Source: Patescibacteria group bacterium (GTDB taxonomy: Bacteria > Patescibacteriota > Patescibacteriia > Buchananbacterales > SURF-54). Taken from it: 39,434 nucleotides of DNA. Below are positions 25,110-31,476 of the stretch, piece after piece. Numbering within the stretch: the first letter of the stretch is position 1; every line of letters begins with the position of its first letter. A model generated the notes under the pieces. It was not told the DNA's origin. It saw only the letters and a program-made list of their open reading frames with translations, and did not search any database. The translations under genes and the position numbers were made by a program. The stretch covers positions 1 through 39,434 of the forward strand of contig JAHIRB010000038.1 of assembly GCA_018818885.1 (NCBI GenBank), given 5' to 3'.

Positions 25110-25124
25110 CGGGAGATTTTTTTT
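25099..25124 (+). terminator. Riboswitch-controlled intrinsic terminator abutting the start codon
   Basis: CTCCC (25099-25103), loop, GGGAG (25111-25115), then A and eight T residues (25117-25124). The ATG of the regulated gene starts at 25125, with no space left for an ordinary RBS beyond the stem itself (GGGAG about 9 nt upstream). Confidence 0.85.
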
Positions 25125-26903
25125 ATGAAGAAAAGAATCCTTGCTTTGATGTGTGTGTTTGCACTCATCATAACATTGATACCAAATTCTCTGGTCAAAG
25201 CAGAAATTAACCAAGCTGCTGTAGATTATCTTTTACTGCAAACTCAAGATGCCTGGGTTACTATGGCTTTATCAGCTGTTGGCGAAACCAACCTTGATTT
25301 GTCGCACTTAGAAACGGTAGAAGGTACTTTAGCTACTGATTACCAAAAAGCAGTTTTAGCTCTAGTAGCTGCTGGAGAAGATCCAACAACATTTGGTAAT
25401 ATCGATTATGTTCAAAAAATCAAAACTGATTATTATTCAGATAATCAAATTGGTGATACATCATTACTAAACGATGACATGTGGGGCATTCTAGCTTTAG
25501 CTTCTGCGGGAGAAAACGAAAACTCTCAAATAATGCAGGATGCTAAAAATTTTTTACTCAATAACCAAAATCAAGACGGAGGCTGGCCGTATAGTGTTGG
25601 TGGCGGAAGTGATACTAACGATACTGCTGCAGCTATCATGGCATTATTGGAAGTAGGTTTAAATGAATCAGATACGGCAATTGATGATGCTATTGAATAT
25701 TTAAAAAATCAACAAAATAGTGATGGTGGTTTTCCATACACCCAAGGTTCAGATTCAGATTCTGGTTCAGATGCGTGGGTAATTTCCGCTATTCATAAAT
25801 TAGGACAAGATCCAATAAGTCCAGACTGGCAAAACAATTCTAATAATGCAGTTGATCATCTAAAATCATTACAAAAAGGTGACGGATCATTCAAATGGAT
25901 TGCAACTGATGATACTAGCTATACTTCCATGACAGCTTTTGCAGTAATTGCTTTAGCAGAAAAATTTCATCCGATTACCAGCCTAGTGATAAATCCAAGT
26001 TTACATAAATTACGAATTGAAGGTTCTAGTAATCTAGTTTGCGAAACAGAGACCATTGGCACAACAGCATTAGATATTGTACAAAATGCAAGCATGGCAT
26101 GTAATTATACCTTCGAAATTCAAGATACTGCTTTTGGGCCATATTTATTTAGTATAAATGGCGAAGATGCTACTGGCGTATCTGGTTGGATGTATTTTGT
26201 GAATAATGTTTCACCCCCTGTTGGCGCGGCTGACTACACATTACAGCAAGGAGAAGAAGTTTTGTGGTATTATGGTGAATGGGGGTGGCAGCCAACTAGA
26301 ATAAGTGTTGATAAAACTTACGTGGATGTGGGGGAAGAAATATTGATTTTAGTTGAATATCATAATGGTACTGATTGGGCAGCTTTTCCTGAGGCAGATA
26401 TTATGGTTGGAGTAAATTCTTATACAGTGGATGGAAATGGTCAAAAAACCTTAACCATGAACGACGCTGGATCATTCGATATTTATGTAGAAAATATTAA
26501 TTATGTTCGTAGTAATATTCATACAGTAACAGTTGGATCTATTGATGAGGAAAAAATAGGTTTGGAAGTTGAAATCGAGTTACTCCCTCAGCCGGATGTA
26601 TCTTTTGAGGTAACAATAAAACATTTCAATTACGGACAAATGAATCCTGGAGAACAAAAAGAAGAAGAAGTTAGTCTAATAAACACAGGTGAAATTCCAA
26701 TATATGTTGAAGGGATAGTTTCGGGTGATGACATCTTTAAAGACAACATCGAGTTGAACGGAAAAAATTGGCAAGATTATTATTCAACGCTTTCAGTTTC
26801 TACCAAAGAAGAAATTGATGTTCGATTCACTGTCCCTTCTCAATACGATAGCCAAGGAGTAAAAACTGGTGATTTAACATTTTGGGCTGTTGGAGCTAAT
26901 TGA
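25125..26903 (+). CDS. Secreted transcobalamin/intrinsic-factor-like putative corrinoid-binding protein
   Basis: 592 residues. Signal peptide (about 1-26, LALMCVFALIITLIPNSLVKA). Residues about 30-285 form an alpha/alpha-toroid of the prenyltransferase/squalene-cyclase type with QDGGWPY, SDGGFPYTQG and GDGSFKW repeat motifs. Residues about 300-395 are a DUF4430 domain (TTALDIVQNA, GWMYFVNNVSPPVGAADYTLQQGEEVLWYYGEWGWQ), the family that includes the beta domain of human transcobalamin. An Ig-like segment (about 395-475) and a C-terminal NEW-like beta domain (about 485-592) follow. Alpha6/alpha6 barrel plus beta domain is the known two-domain fold that sandwiches cobalamin in intrinsic factor. 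Position directly behind a cobalamin riboswitch supports corrinoid capture at the surface. Binding is inferred, not shown. Confidence 0.88.
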   Translation: MKKRILALMCVFALIITLIPNSLVKAEINQAAVDYLLLQTQDAWVTMALSAVGETNLDLSHLETVEGTLATDYQKAVLALVAAGEDPTTFGNIDYVQKIKTDYYSDNQIGDTSLLNDDMWGILALASAGENENSQIMQDAKNFLLNNQNQDGGWPYSVGGGSDTNDTAAAIMALLEVGLNESDTAIDDAIEYLKNQQNSDGGFPYTQGSDSDSGSDAWVISAIHKLGQDPISPDWQNNSNNAVDHLKSLQKGDGSFKWIATDDTSYTSMTAFAVIALAEKFHPITSLVINPSLHKLRIEGSSNLVCETETIGTTALDIVQNASMACNYTFEIQDTAFGPYLFSINGEDATGVSGWMYFVNNVSPPVGAADYTLQQGEEVLWYYGEWGWQPTRISVDKTYVDVGEEILILVEYHNGTDWAAFPEADIMVGVNSYTVDGNGQKTLTMNDAGSFDIYVENINYVRSNIHTVTVGSIDEEKIGLEVEIELLPQPDVSFEVTIKHFNYGQMNPGEQKEEEVSLINTGEIPIYVEGIVSGDDIFKDNIELNGKNWQDYYSTLSVSTKEEIDVRFTVPSQYDSQGVKTGDLTFWAVGAN

Positions 26904-26905
26904 TT

Positions 26906-27475
26906 ATGAAATATAAATTTACATTTATTACACTCTTGTTTGCGCTCATGTTTTTGGGTATAGCACAAGCAAATGCGATAGGTGTTGGTATAAAACCATC
27001 TTATTTAGAAGTGGTGATAGAAGAAGGTCAAAAACAAGCTACTAGTTTTACTGTCTATAACATTTCAGATGAGCCGGCACAATTTCGAGTTTACGCAGAT
27101 GAGCTTAAGGATTGGATAGTTATTAGTCCTGAAGATTTCAGGCTTGAGCCACAAGAAACAAAAAAAATTGGAGTAATAATAACTCCAAATGATTATGGCA
27201 AACATGCCACCAACTTATCAGTTGTTGCTTCGCCATTAAACAAACGTCAATTCAACGCTGACTCAGGCATAAAAGTTCCATTACGACTTGATGTACAAAA
27301 AAATAAAAAAAATATACTAAACAACTTGTTTTTCTTTATGGTTTTGTGGTTTGTATTTTCCATATTCATTGTTTTACTAGTTATATATATTGTGCTAAAA
27401 TTAAGAAATCGAACACTTAAAGAACGTGTTGTTGAAAAAATCAAAAATGTGTTCGATCGCAAAAACAGGTGGTAA
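26906..27475 (+). CDS. Membrane-anchored Ig-like (NEW/COG1470-type) protein of the B12 operon
   Basis: 189 residues from ATG 26906, 2 bp after the previous stop; a TTG 6 bp earlier is an unlikely start. Signal peptide (about 1-24, ending AQANA), an Ig-like beta-sandwich (about 30-130; AIGVGIKPSYLEVVIEEGQ, FTVYNISDEPAQFRVYADE) of the kind found in surface-anchored adaptor proteins, then one transmembrane helix (about 141-167) and a basic cytoplasmic tail. It probably presents or anchors the preceding secreted protein, whose C-terminus is a related beta domain (inference). The downstream gene starts 5 bp later. Confidence 0.82.
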   Translation: MKYKFTFITLLFALMFLGIAQANAIGVGIKPSYLEVVIEEGQKQATSFTVYNISDEPAQFRVYADELKDWIVISPEDFRLEPQETKKIGVIITPNDYGKHATNLSVVASPLNKRQFNADSGIKVPLRLDVQKNKKNILNNLFFFMVLWFVFSIFIVLLVIYIVLKLRNRTLKERVVEKIKNVFDRKNRW

Positions 27476-27480
27476 AAACT

Positions 27481-27942
27481 ATGAAAGAAATACTTAAAAA
27501 AAGTCTTAAAGTAATAGTGCCAATCATTTTTTTAGTCATTGGAATTTTTTTAGGACAAGATTTAGCTAATATTTCAAAACTGGTGAATACAAATCAGCCA
27601 AGCGAAGTTTCTGTTACTCAAGAGATACAAGTAGACTTAATGATTGATTACGGACAAGATTCAATCGTAGTATACAATCATGAATTATTACGTAGCGATC
27701 AAACAGTATTTGATTTATTAAAACAAGTTACTTCAAACAATAATTTAAAATTTGTGTTTTCTGACAAGTATAAGGATTTAGGGATACTGGTTGAATCAAT
27801 TGACGGAGTAGAGAATAGCACGCAAACAAATAGATATTGGCATTATTGGGTAAATAATCGTTTTGCACAAAACGCAGTTGATAAACACAATCTCAAAGAC
27901 GGCGATATTATTTTATTTAAATATATTAAGAGTCAATATTAA
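27481..27942 (+). CDS. Membrane-anchored DUF4430 (transcobalamin-like C-terminal domain) protein
   Basis: 153 residues from ATG 27481; an upstream GTG overlapping the previous gene is less likely. An N-terminal signal-anchor helix (about 9-28) is followed by a DUF4430 domain: TVFDLLKQVTSNNNLKF, SIDGVENSTQTNRYWHYWVNNRFAQNAVDKHNLKDG. This matches the beta-domain pattern (Leu-rich helix, then YWxYWVN) of transcobalamin-type proteins. Without an alpha-barrel of its own, it could be a second cobalamin-contacting domain that receives the ligand near the membrane (inference). Tightly packed between the Ig-like protein and the S-component-like protein. Confidence 0.85.
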   Translation: MKEILKKSLKVIVPIIFLVIGIFLGQDLANISKLVNTNQPSEVSVTQEIQVDLMIDYGQDSIVVYNHELLRSDQTVFDLLKQVTSNNNLKFVFSDKYKDLGILVESIDGVENSTQTNRYWHYWVNNRFAQNAVDKHNLKDGDIILFKYIKSQY

Positions 27943-27955
27943 TCTAAAAAAATTT

Positions 27956-28489
27956 ATGACAACAAGGAATAAATTAATCGTTGCTGCATTATTAATAATT
28001 TTAGGTGTCTCTTGCAGGTTATTACCCCATCCATTTAATTTTGCACCAATCGCAGCAGTTGCGTTGTTTTCCGCAGTTTATCTAGGAGCTATGTATGCTG
28101 TCACTTTACCCGTGATTGCTATGGTTGTTGGAGATATATTTATCGGTTTTTACGAATGGCAATTAATGGTTGCAGTATATCTATGTTATGCAATTATCGG
28201 GCTGTTGGGGTTAATCGTACGAAGATACAAGAGTGTTGAAACTGTTTTAGGAGCAAGCATTGGTGCGTCAGTTTTGTTTTTTATCGTCACAAATTTAGCA
28301 GTTTGGTACTTTTCGCCTTGGTATGGGCAGACTATGCAAGGTTTAGTAAATTGCTATATTGTAGCATTGCCATTTTTTAGAAACACAATAATGGGCGATA
28401 TGTTCTATGTTGGAGCATTTTTTGGAAGTTACGAGCTAGTTAAGTACGGAGTTTTAAAGAGACAAATTCAGGCGTCAATTGTAAAATAA
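27956..28489 (+). CDS. DUF6580/ECF transporter S-component-like membrane protein, candidate corrinoid permease
   Basis: 177 residues from ATG 27956, just after the previous stop (an in-frame start further upstream would overlap that gene by 80 bp). About five or six hydrophobic helices. The N-terminal RLLPHPFNFAPIAAVALFSAVYLG is diagnostic of the DUF6580 putative transport family, related in size and topology to substrate-binding S components of energy-coupling-factor transporters. It lacks an ATPase and a T component, which would have to be supplied elsewhere. Last gene of the riboswitch operon and followed by a strong terminator. Cobalamin as substrate is inferred from regulation and the two DUF4430 neighbours. 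Confidence 0.83.
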   Translation: MTTRNKLIVAALLIILGVSCRLLPHPFNFAPIAAVALFSAVYLGAMYAVTLPVIAMVVGDIFIGFYEWQLMVAVYLCYAIIGLLGLIVRRYKSVETVLGASIGASVLFFIVTNLAVWYFSPWYGQTMQGLVNCYIVALPFFRNTIMGDMFYVGAFFGSYELVKYGVLKRQIQASIVK

Positions 28490-28504
28490 GCTAAATTTAG
28501 ATAA

Positions 28505-28536
28505 AAAAGTTGTCATACACTTTGGCAACTTTTTTT
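28505..28536 (+). terminator. Rho-independent terminator of the B12 operon
   Basis: AAAAGTTGTC (28505-28514) pairs with GGCAACTTTT (28524-28533; one G-U), 9-nt loop, 7-T run ending at 28536. The downstream -35 box overlaps its 3' arm. Confidence 0.85.
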
Positions 28537-28550
28537 GATTTTGGTATAAT
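28522..28550 (+). promoter_or_regulatory. Promoter for leader copy B
   Basis: TTGGCA (28522-28527), 17-bp spacer, TATAAT (28545-28550) with an extended TG at 28542-28543. A start near 28557 would place the 5' arm of the leader hairpin at the very 5' end of the mRNA. Confidence 0.7.
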
Positions 28551-28560
28551 GATACTAATA

Positions 28561-28671
28561 TACCCGGTAGTGATCCCGTAAAATTTAATATCACTATGGG
28601 TCATAGAATAAAAAAATAAAGGTATGAATAATAAATATAATAAGTTCTATTTACGGTAATACTACCTGGTA
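28561..28671 (+). promoter_or_regulatory. Conserved bistable leader element (copy B), pairing into the start codon at 28671
   Basis: 5' arm 28561-28582 and 3' arm 28650-28671 match for 18 of 22 positions when folded, leaving a mismatch at position 5 and a small internal loop in the same place as in copy A. The 3' arm ends on the A of the ATG. Local alternatives: TAGTGAT (28568-28574) with ATCACTA (28590-28596), and TGATCC (28571-28576) with GGGTCA (28598-28603). Distance from 5' arm to ATG is 110 nt against 111 in copy A. Confidence 0.68.
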
Positions 28672-29012
28672 TGATAAACAAAAAAGAAAGAGAAAAACTC
28701 GATGATATAATGAAAAAATCTCGAAAAAATTTAGAGTATTCCCAGTCAAAATTAGATGCATTAAAGCCTGGATCAGGTAAAGATATAGAAGAAATCAAAG
28801 AATTATTGGAAAGTAATTTAGAGTTTTCAAAAACAATATATAAGGGAATAATAAAAATTCATCATTGGATGTTTTGGCATAGAATATTAGGTATACTTAA
28901 GTGGATAATAATAATTATTCCAATAATTGTAGGTGCAATATATTTACCACCATTGTTTAGAGAAGTTTTTGATAAATGGCAAGAAGCTTTTACGAACATT
29001 AACTTGCAATAG
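28671..29012 (+). CDS. Small membrane protein of unknown function under leader copy B
   Basis: 113 residues. A charged N-terminal half (1-60) likely forms coiled coil (KKEREKLDDIMKKSRKNLEYSQSKLDALK, broken by a PGSGKD turn), followed by a hydrophobic helix at about 75-95 (IIIIIPIIVGAIYL) and a short tail. No family is recognised. It is preceded by its own promoter and the same leader architecture as ftsA, which suggests shared control with cell division, but nothing in its sequence proves a division role. Confidence 0.7.
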   Translation: MINKKEREKLDDIMKKSRKNLEYSQSKLDALKPGSGKDIEEIKELLESNLEFSKTIYKGIIKIHHWMFWHRILGILKWIIIIIPIIVGAIYLPPLFREVFDKWQEAFTNINLQ

Positions 29013-29074
29013 TTGTTCTCTATAAAAAAAGTAAAAATTAAATAAAATATTTATAAACTAACTTAACAATACTT

Positions 29075-29215
29075 ATGGAAGCAAAAAAAGGATTCTTTGC
29101 TAAATTTTTTGGCAAAAAGAGTGTTCAACCAGCTGGAGATCAAATGCAAGCTCCAGCAGATACAGGTTCACAAGAACCACAAGAAGATCAGAACAAAGAA
29201 CCAACAGAACAATAA
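29075..29215 (+). CDS. 46-residue acidic hypothetical protein with basic amphipathic N-terminus
   Basis: Begins MEAKKGFFAKFFGKKSV, an amphipathic, basic, membrane-interface-like segment, then a Gln/Glu/Pro-rich disordered tail ending KEPTEQ. 62 bp after the preceding gene and followed by a long inverted repeat at 29231-29279. No family recognised. Codon use is like that of its neighbours. Real expression is plausible but not certain given the size. Confidence 0.5.
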   Translation: MEAKKGFFAKFFGKKSVQPAGDQMQAPADTGSQEPQEDQNKEPTEQ

Positions 29216-29230
29216 ATAGCAAATTCGATA

Positions 29231-29279
29231 TGCTCAGACCAAAAAATTAAAGTTTTTTAGAATTTTTTGGTTTTGAGCA
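29231..29279. terminator. Long inverted repeat, possible bidirectional terminator
   Basis: TGCTCAGACCAAAAAATT (29231-29248) and AATTTTTTGGTTTTGAGCA (29261-29279) pair over about 18 bp. A/T tracts lie inside the stem rather than after it, so termination efficiency is uncertain. Confidence 0.5.
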
Positions 29280-29334
29280 TTAAAGAGCTTAAAAAAATTG
29301 TAGTAGTTTTAAATTTAAAGATTAATTTATATAT

Positions 29335-29712
29335 ATGACAAAAAGAAGTTTTTATTTGTTTTCGATATTGGCAGTTTTAATAATTGTTGGTGGTGTTTTT
29401 GCAGCAGCATATAAATTAATTTGGGAACAAAAATTACAAACTTATGCTTATAGTTTGGACACTTGTCAATTACTGGCCGAGCAAAGATGTTTAGAAAATC
29501 CAAAATGCCAACCAATCTATACAGAAAATGGTAATTTAGTATTTGAAAAATGTCATGCTTTAACAGATAACAATAAGCAAAAGTTAAATACTGCACAACA
29601 GCTTTGTCAACAAACTAGAGGAATGTGGTCGCAATTAAAAACAGGTTCATATTGTAATTGTTCCATAGTAGGTGCCGGAGTTTCATGGAACAAAGAAATC
29701 GGTTGTCAATAA
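29335..29712 (+). CDS. Secreted or membrane-anchored Cys-containing hypothetical protein
   Basis: 125 residues. N-terminal hydrophobic signal/anchor (about 7-26), then an extracytoplasmic region with eight Cys residues (motifs CQLLAEQRC, NPKC, FEKCHAL, QLCQQTRGMW, YCNCSIVG, GCQ), suggesting disulfides. No known family. It starts without an SD in an AT-rich context and is followed 15 bp later by prfB. Function unknown. Confidence 0.68.
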   Translation: MTKRSFYLFSILAVLIIVGGVFAAAYKLIWEQKLQTYAYSLDTCQLLAEQRCLENPKCQPIYTENGNLVFEKCHALTDNNKQKLNTAQQLCQQTRGMWSQLKTGSYCNCSIVGAGVSWNKEIGCQ

Positions 29713-29727
29713 ATAAAAATTACTTTG

Positions 29728-30826
29728 ATGAAGGAAATATTACAAAAAACAAACGAGCTAAAAAAGAAATTTTTAGCCATGCGGAGGTATCTTTGACTTA
29801 AGCATTGTCAAAAAAGAAATAAAAACTTATGAGAAAGAAATGGCCAAAACTAACTTTTGGTCGGATCAAGAAAATGCAAAACAAGTAAGTCAAAAATGCC
29901 AACAACTAAAAGAGGAACTAGATACTTGGAATAATTTAGAACAAGATTTAATAGATTTAGAAAGTTTGATAACAGTATCAGTTGATGAGCATGATCAAAG
30001 TTTACAAAAAGATTTTACACAAAAAGTTAAAGAGATAGATAGAAGACTCAAAAGCCAAGAGCTTTTTATTTTATTTTCAGAAAAGTTTGATACTAATAAT
30101 GCCATACTTTCAATACATTCTGGTACTGGCGGAGTAGAAGCACAAGACTGGGCGGCAATGTTAATGCGAATGTATTTAAGATATGCACAGCAAAAAAAAT
30201 GGCAAACAAAAATAATTGATCAAAGTAAAGGTAACGAAGCAGGAGTAAAATCAGTCACAATAGAAATAATTGGCAGATATGCTTTTGGACATCTTAAAGC
30301 AGAAGCAGGCGTACATCGATTAGTCAGAATTTCCCCGTTTGATGCAGAAAAAATGAGACACACTTCATTTGCTCTAGTAGAAGTGATTCCAGAAATGGAA
30401 GAAGTAGAAGATATAGATATTAAAGACGAAGATTTAAAGATCGATACATACAAATCGTCTGGTCATGGAGGACAAAGTGTTAACACAACTGATTCAGCAG
30501 TACGCATTACTCATATTCCATCAAAACTAGTGGTTTCGTGCCAAAATGAGCGTTCTCAACAGCAAAATAGACAAACAGCTATGAAGGTCTTGAAATCTAA
30601 GCTTTTTTTAGCTAAACTAGATAAACAACAAAAAGAAGTAGATAATGTACGAGGCGAAGTATTGTCTGCAGAATGGGGTAATCAAATTCGTTCATACGTA
30701 TTACAGCCATATAAAATGGTTAAAGATCATAGAACAAAGTATGAGTCGAAAGACCCAGATGAGGTACTAGATGGGGAAGTAGACGAGTTCATAAGAGCAT
30801 ATTTAGAAATGAAAACTAAAAAGTAG
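29728..30826 (+). CDS. prfB: Peptide chain release factor 2 with programmed +1 frameshift
   Basis: The first frame runs 29728-29796 (22 codons, ending CTT TGA). A +1 slip at CTT-TGA-C (29791-29797) joins it to the long frame 29795-30826, giving 365 residues, the normal RF2 length. The stimulatory site GGAGG lies 3 nt before CTT as in the classical prfB switch. Downstream features: the RF2 codon-recognition tripeptide in RISPFDAEKMRH, and the catalytic GGQ in SSGHGGQSVNTTDSAVRITH. RF2 releases peptides at UGA and UAA. The frameshift is autoregulatory: low RF2 lets the ribosome pause at UGA and slip. Presence of RF2 shows UGA is a stop in this organism. Confidence 0.96.
29785..29797 (+). promoter_or_regulatory. 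prfB: prfB programmed frameshift site
   Basis: GAGGTATCTTTGAC-type signal: internal SD GGAGG (29783-29787), 3-nt spacer TAT, slippery CTT and in-frame UGA followed by C. Near-identical to the well-known bacterial RF2 signal. Confidence 0.95.
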
Positions 30827-30834
30827 AGCTAAGT

Positions 30835-30899
30835 GTTAATACAGTTATACTTTTAATACTGTTGATAAGTTGCTTTATTAACTATATAACTGTATTAAC
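30835..30899. repeat. 15-bp perfect inverted repeat after prfB
   Basis: GTTAATACAGTTATA (30835-30849) and TATAACTGTATTAAC (30885-30899), 35 bp apart. A direct repeat of GTATTAAC follows (30892-30899 and 30901-30908). No T-run; perhaps an operator or mRNA stem. Confidence 0.6.
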
Positions 30900-30919
30900 C
30901 GTATTAACAAAACCTCCAC

Positions 30920-31387
30920 ATGAAAATAATTAAAGCAAAACTAAGCGATAAAAAACAAGTTGGAGCGGTTCTTTTTGAATTGCTTAACATCAAAAGTGCT
31001 AAAGAAGGAGAAAGGGAATTTATTAAAGAAACCAAAAAAGGACATACATATCTTTTAGCTAAAGATAAGGGTAAGGTAGTTGGTTTAGTCACCTTTTTGA
31101 TGCACGGACGTCCAATGCATGGTTTAGCAGAGTTGTATCATATTGTAGTTTTGCCAGATCAGAGAGGTTCTGGCGCAGCCCAAAAATTATTTGATGAGCT
31201 AGAAAAGGAAATTAAAAATGAATACAAAAAAGCCGGAGGAAAATTACGTAAACTTTTTTTAATGACACGTTTTAGTAATGCGCGTGCTCAAAAGTTTTAT
31301 AATAAGATGGGTTTGAAATTCGAGGTCAAACTGAAGTCCCATTTTTATAAAGGAGAAGATGAATATATTTTTTCTAAATTTTACTAA
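30920..31387 (+). CDS. GNAT-family N-acetyltransferase
   Basis: 155 residues. GNAT fold: N-terminal MKIIKAKLSDKKQVGAVLFE, the central strand ELYHIVVLPDQRGSGAAQKLFDELE containing the acetyl-CoA-binding R/Q-x-x-G-x-G/A motif (QRGSGAA near 79), and a C-terminal ARAQKFYNKMGLKFE typical of the family. It transfers acetyl groups from acetyl-CoA to an amine; the substrate is not predictable. It lies between prfB and glmS with intergenic gaps of 93 and 89 bp. Confidence 0.88.
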   Translation: MKIIKAKLSDKKQVGAVLFELLNIKSAKEGEREFIKETKKGHTYLLAKDKGKVVGLVTFLMHGRPMHGLAELYHIVVLPDQRGSGAAQKLFDELEKEIKNEYKKAGGKLRKLFLMTRFSNARAQKFYNKMGLKFEVKLKSHFYKGEDEYIFSKFY

Positions 31388-31476
31388 ATTAATGTTTAAT
31401 ATCCAATGTCTAATATCCGTTTAAAATCACAAATTCTTAGGAATTGGAAATTGGGACTTGGTAATTACATAATACT

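Noticed and set aside
28597..28620. Short upstream ORF (ATG GGT CAT...) within leader copy B, and a similar one at 17530 in copy A
   Set aside because: Peptides differ in length and sequence between copies, while base pairing is conserved; a leader-peptide mechanism is less supported than RNA structure.
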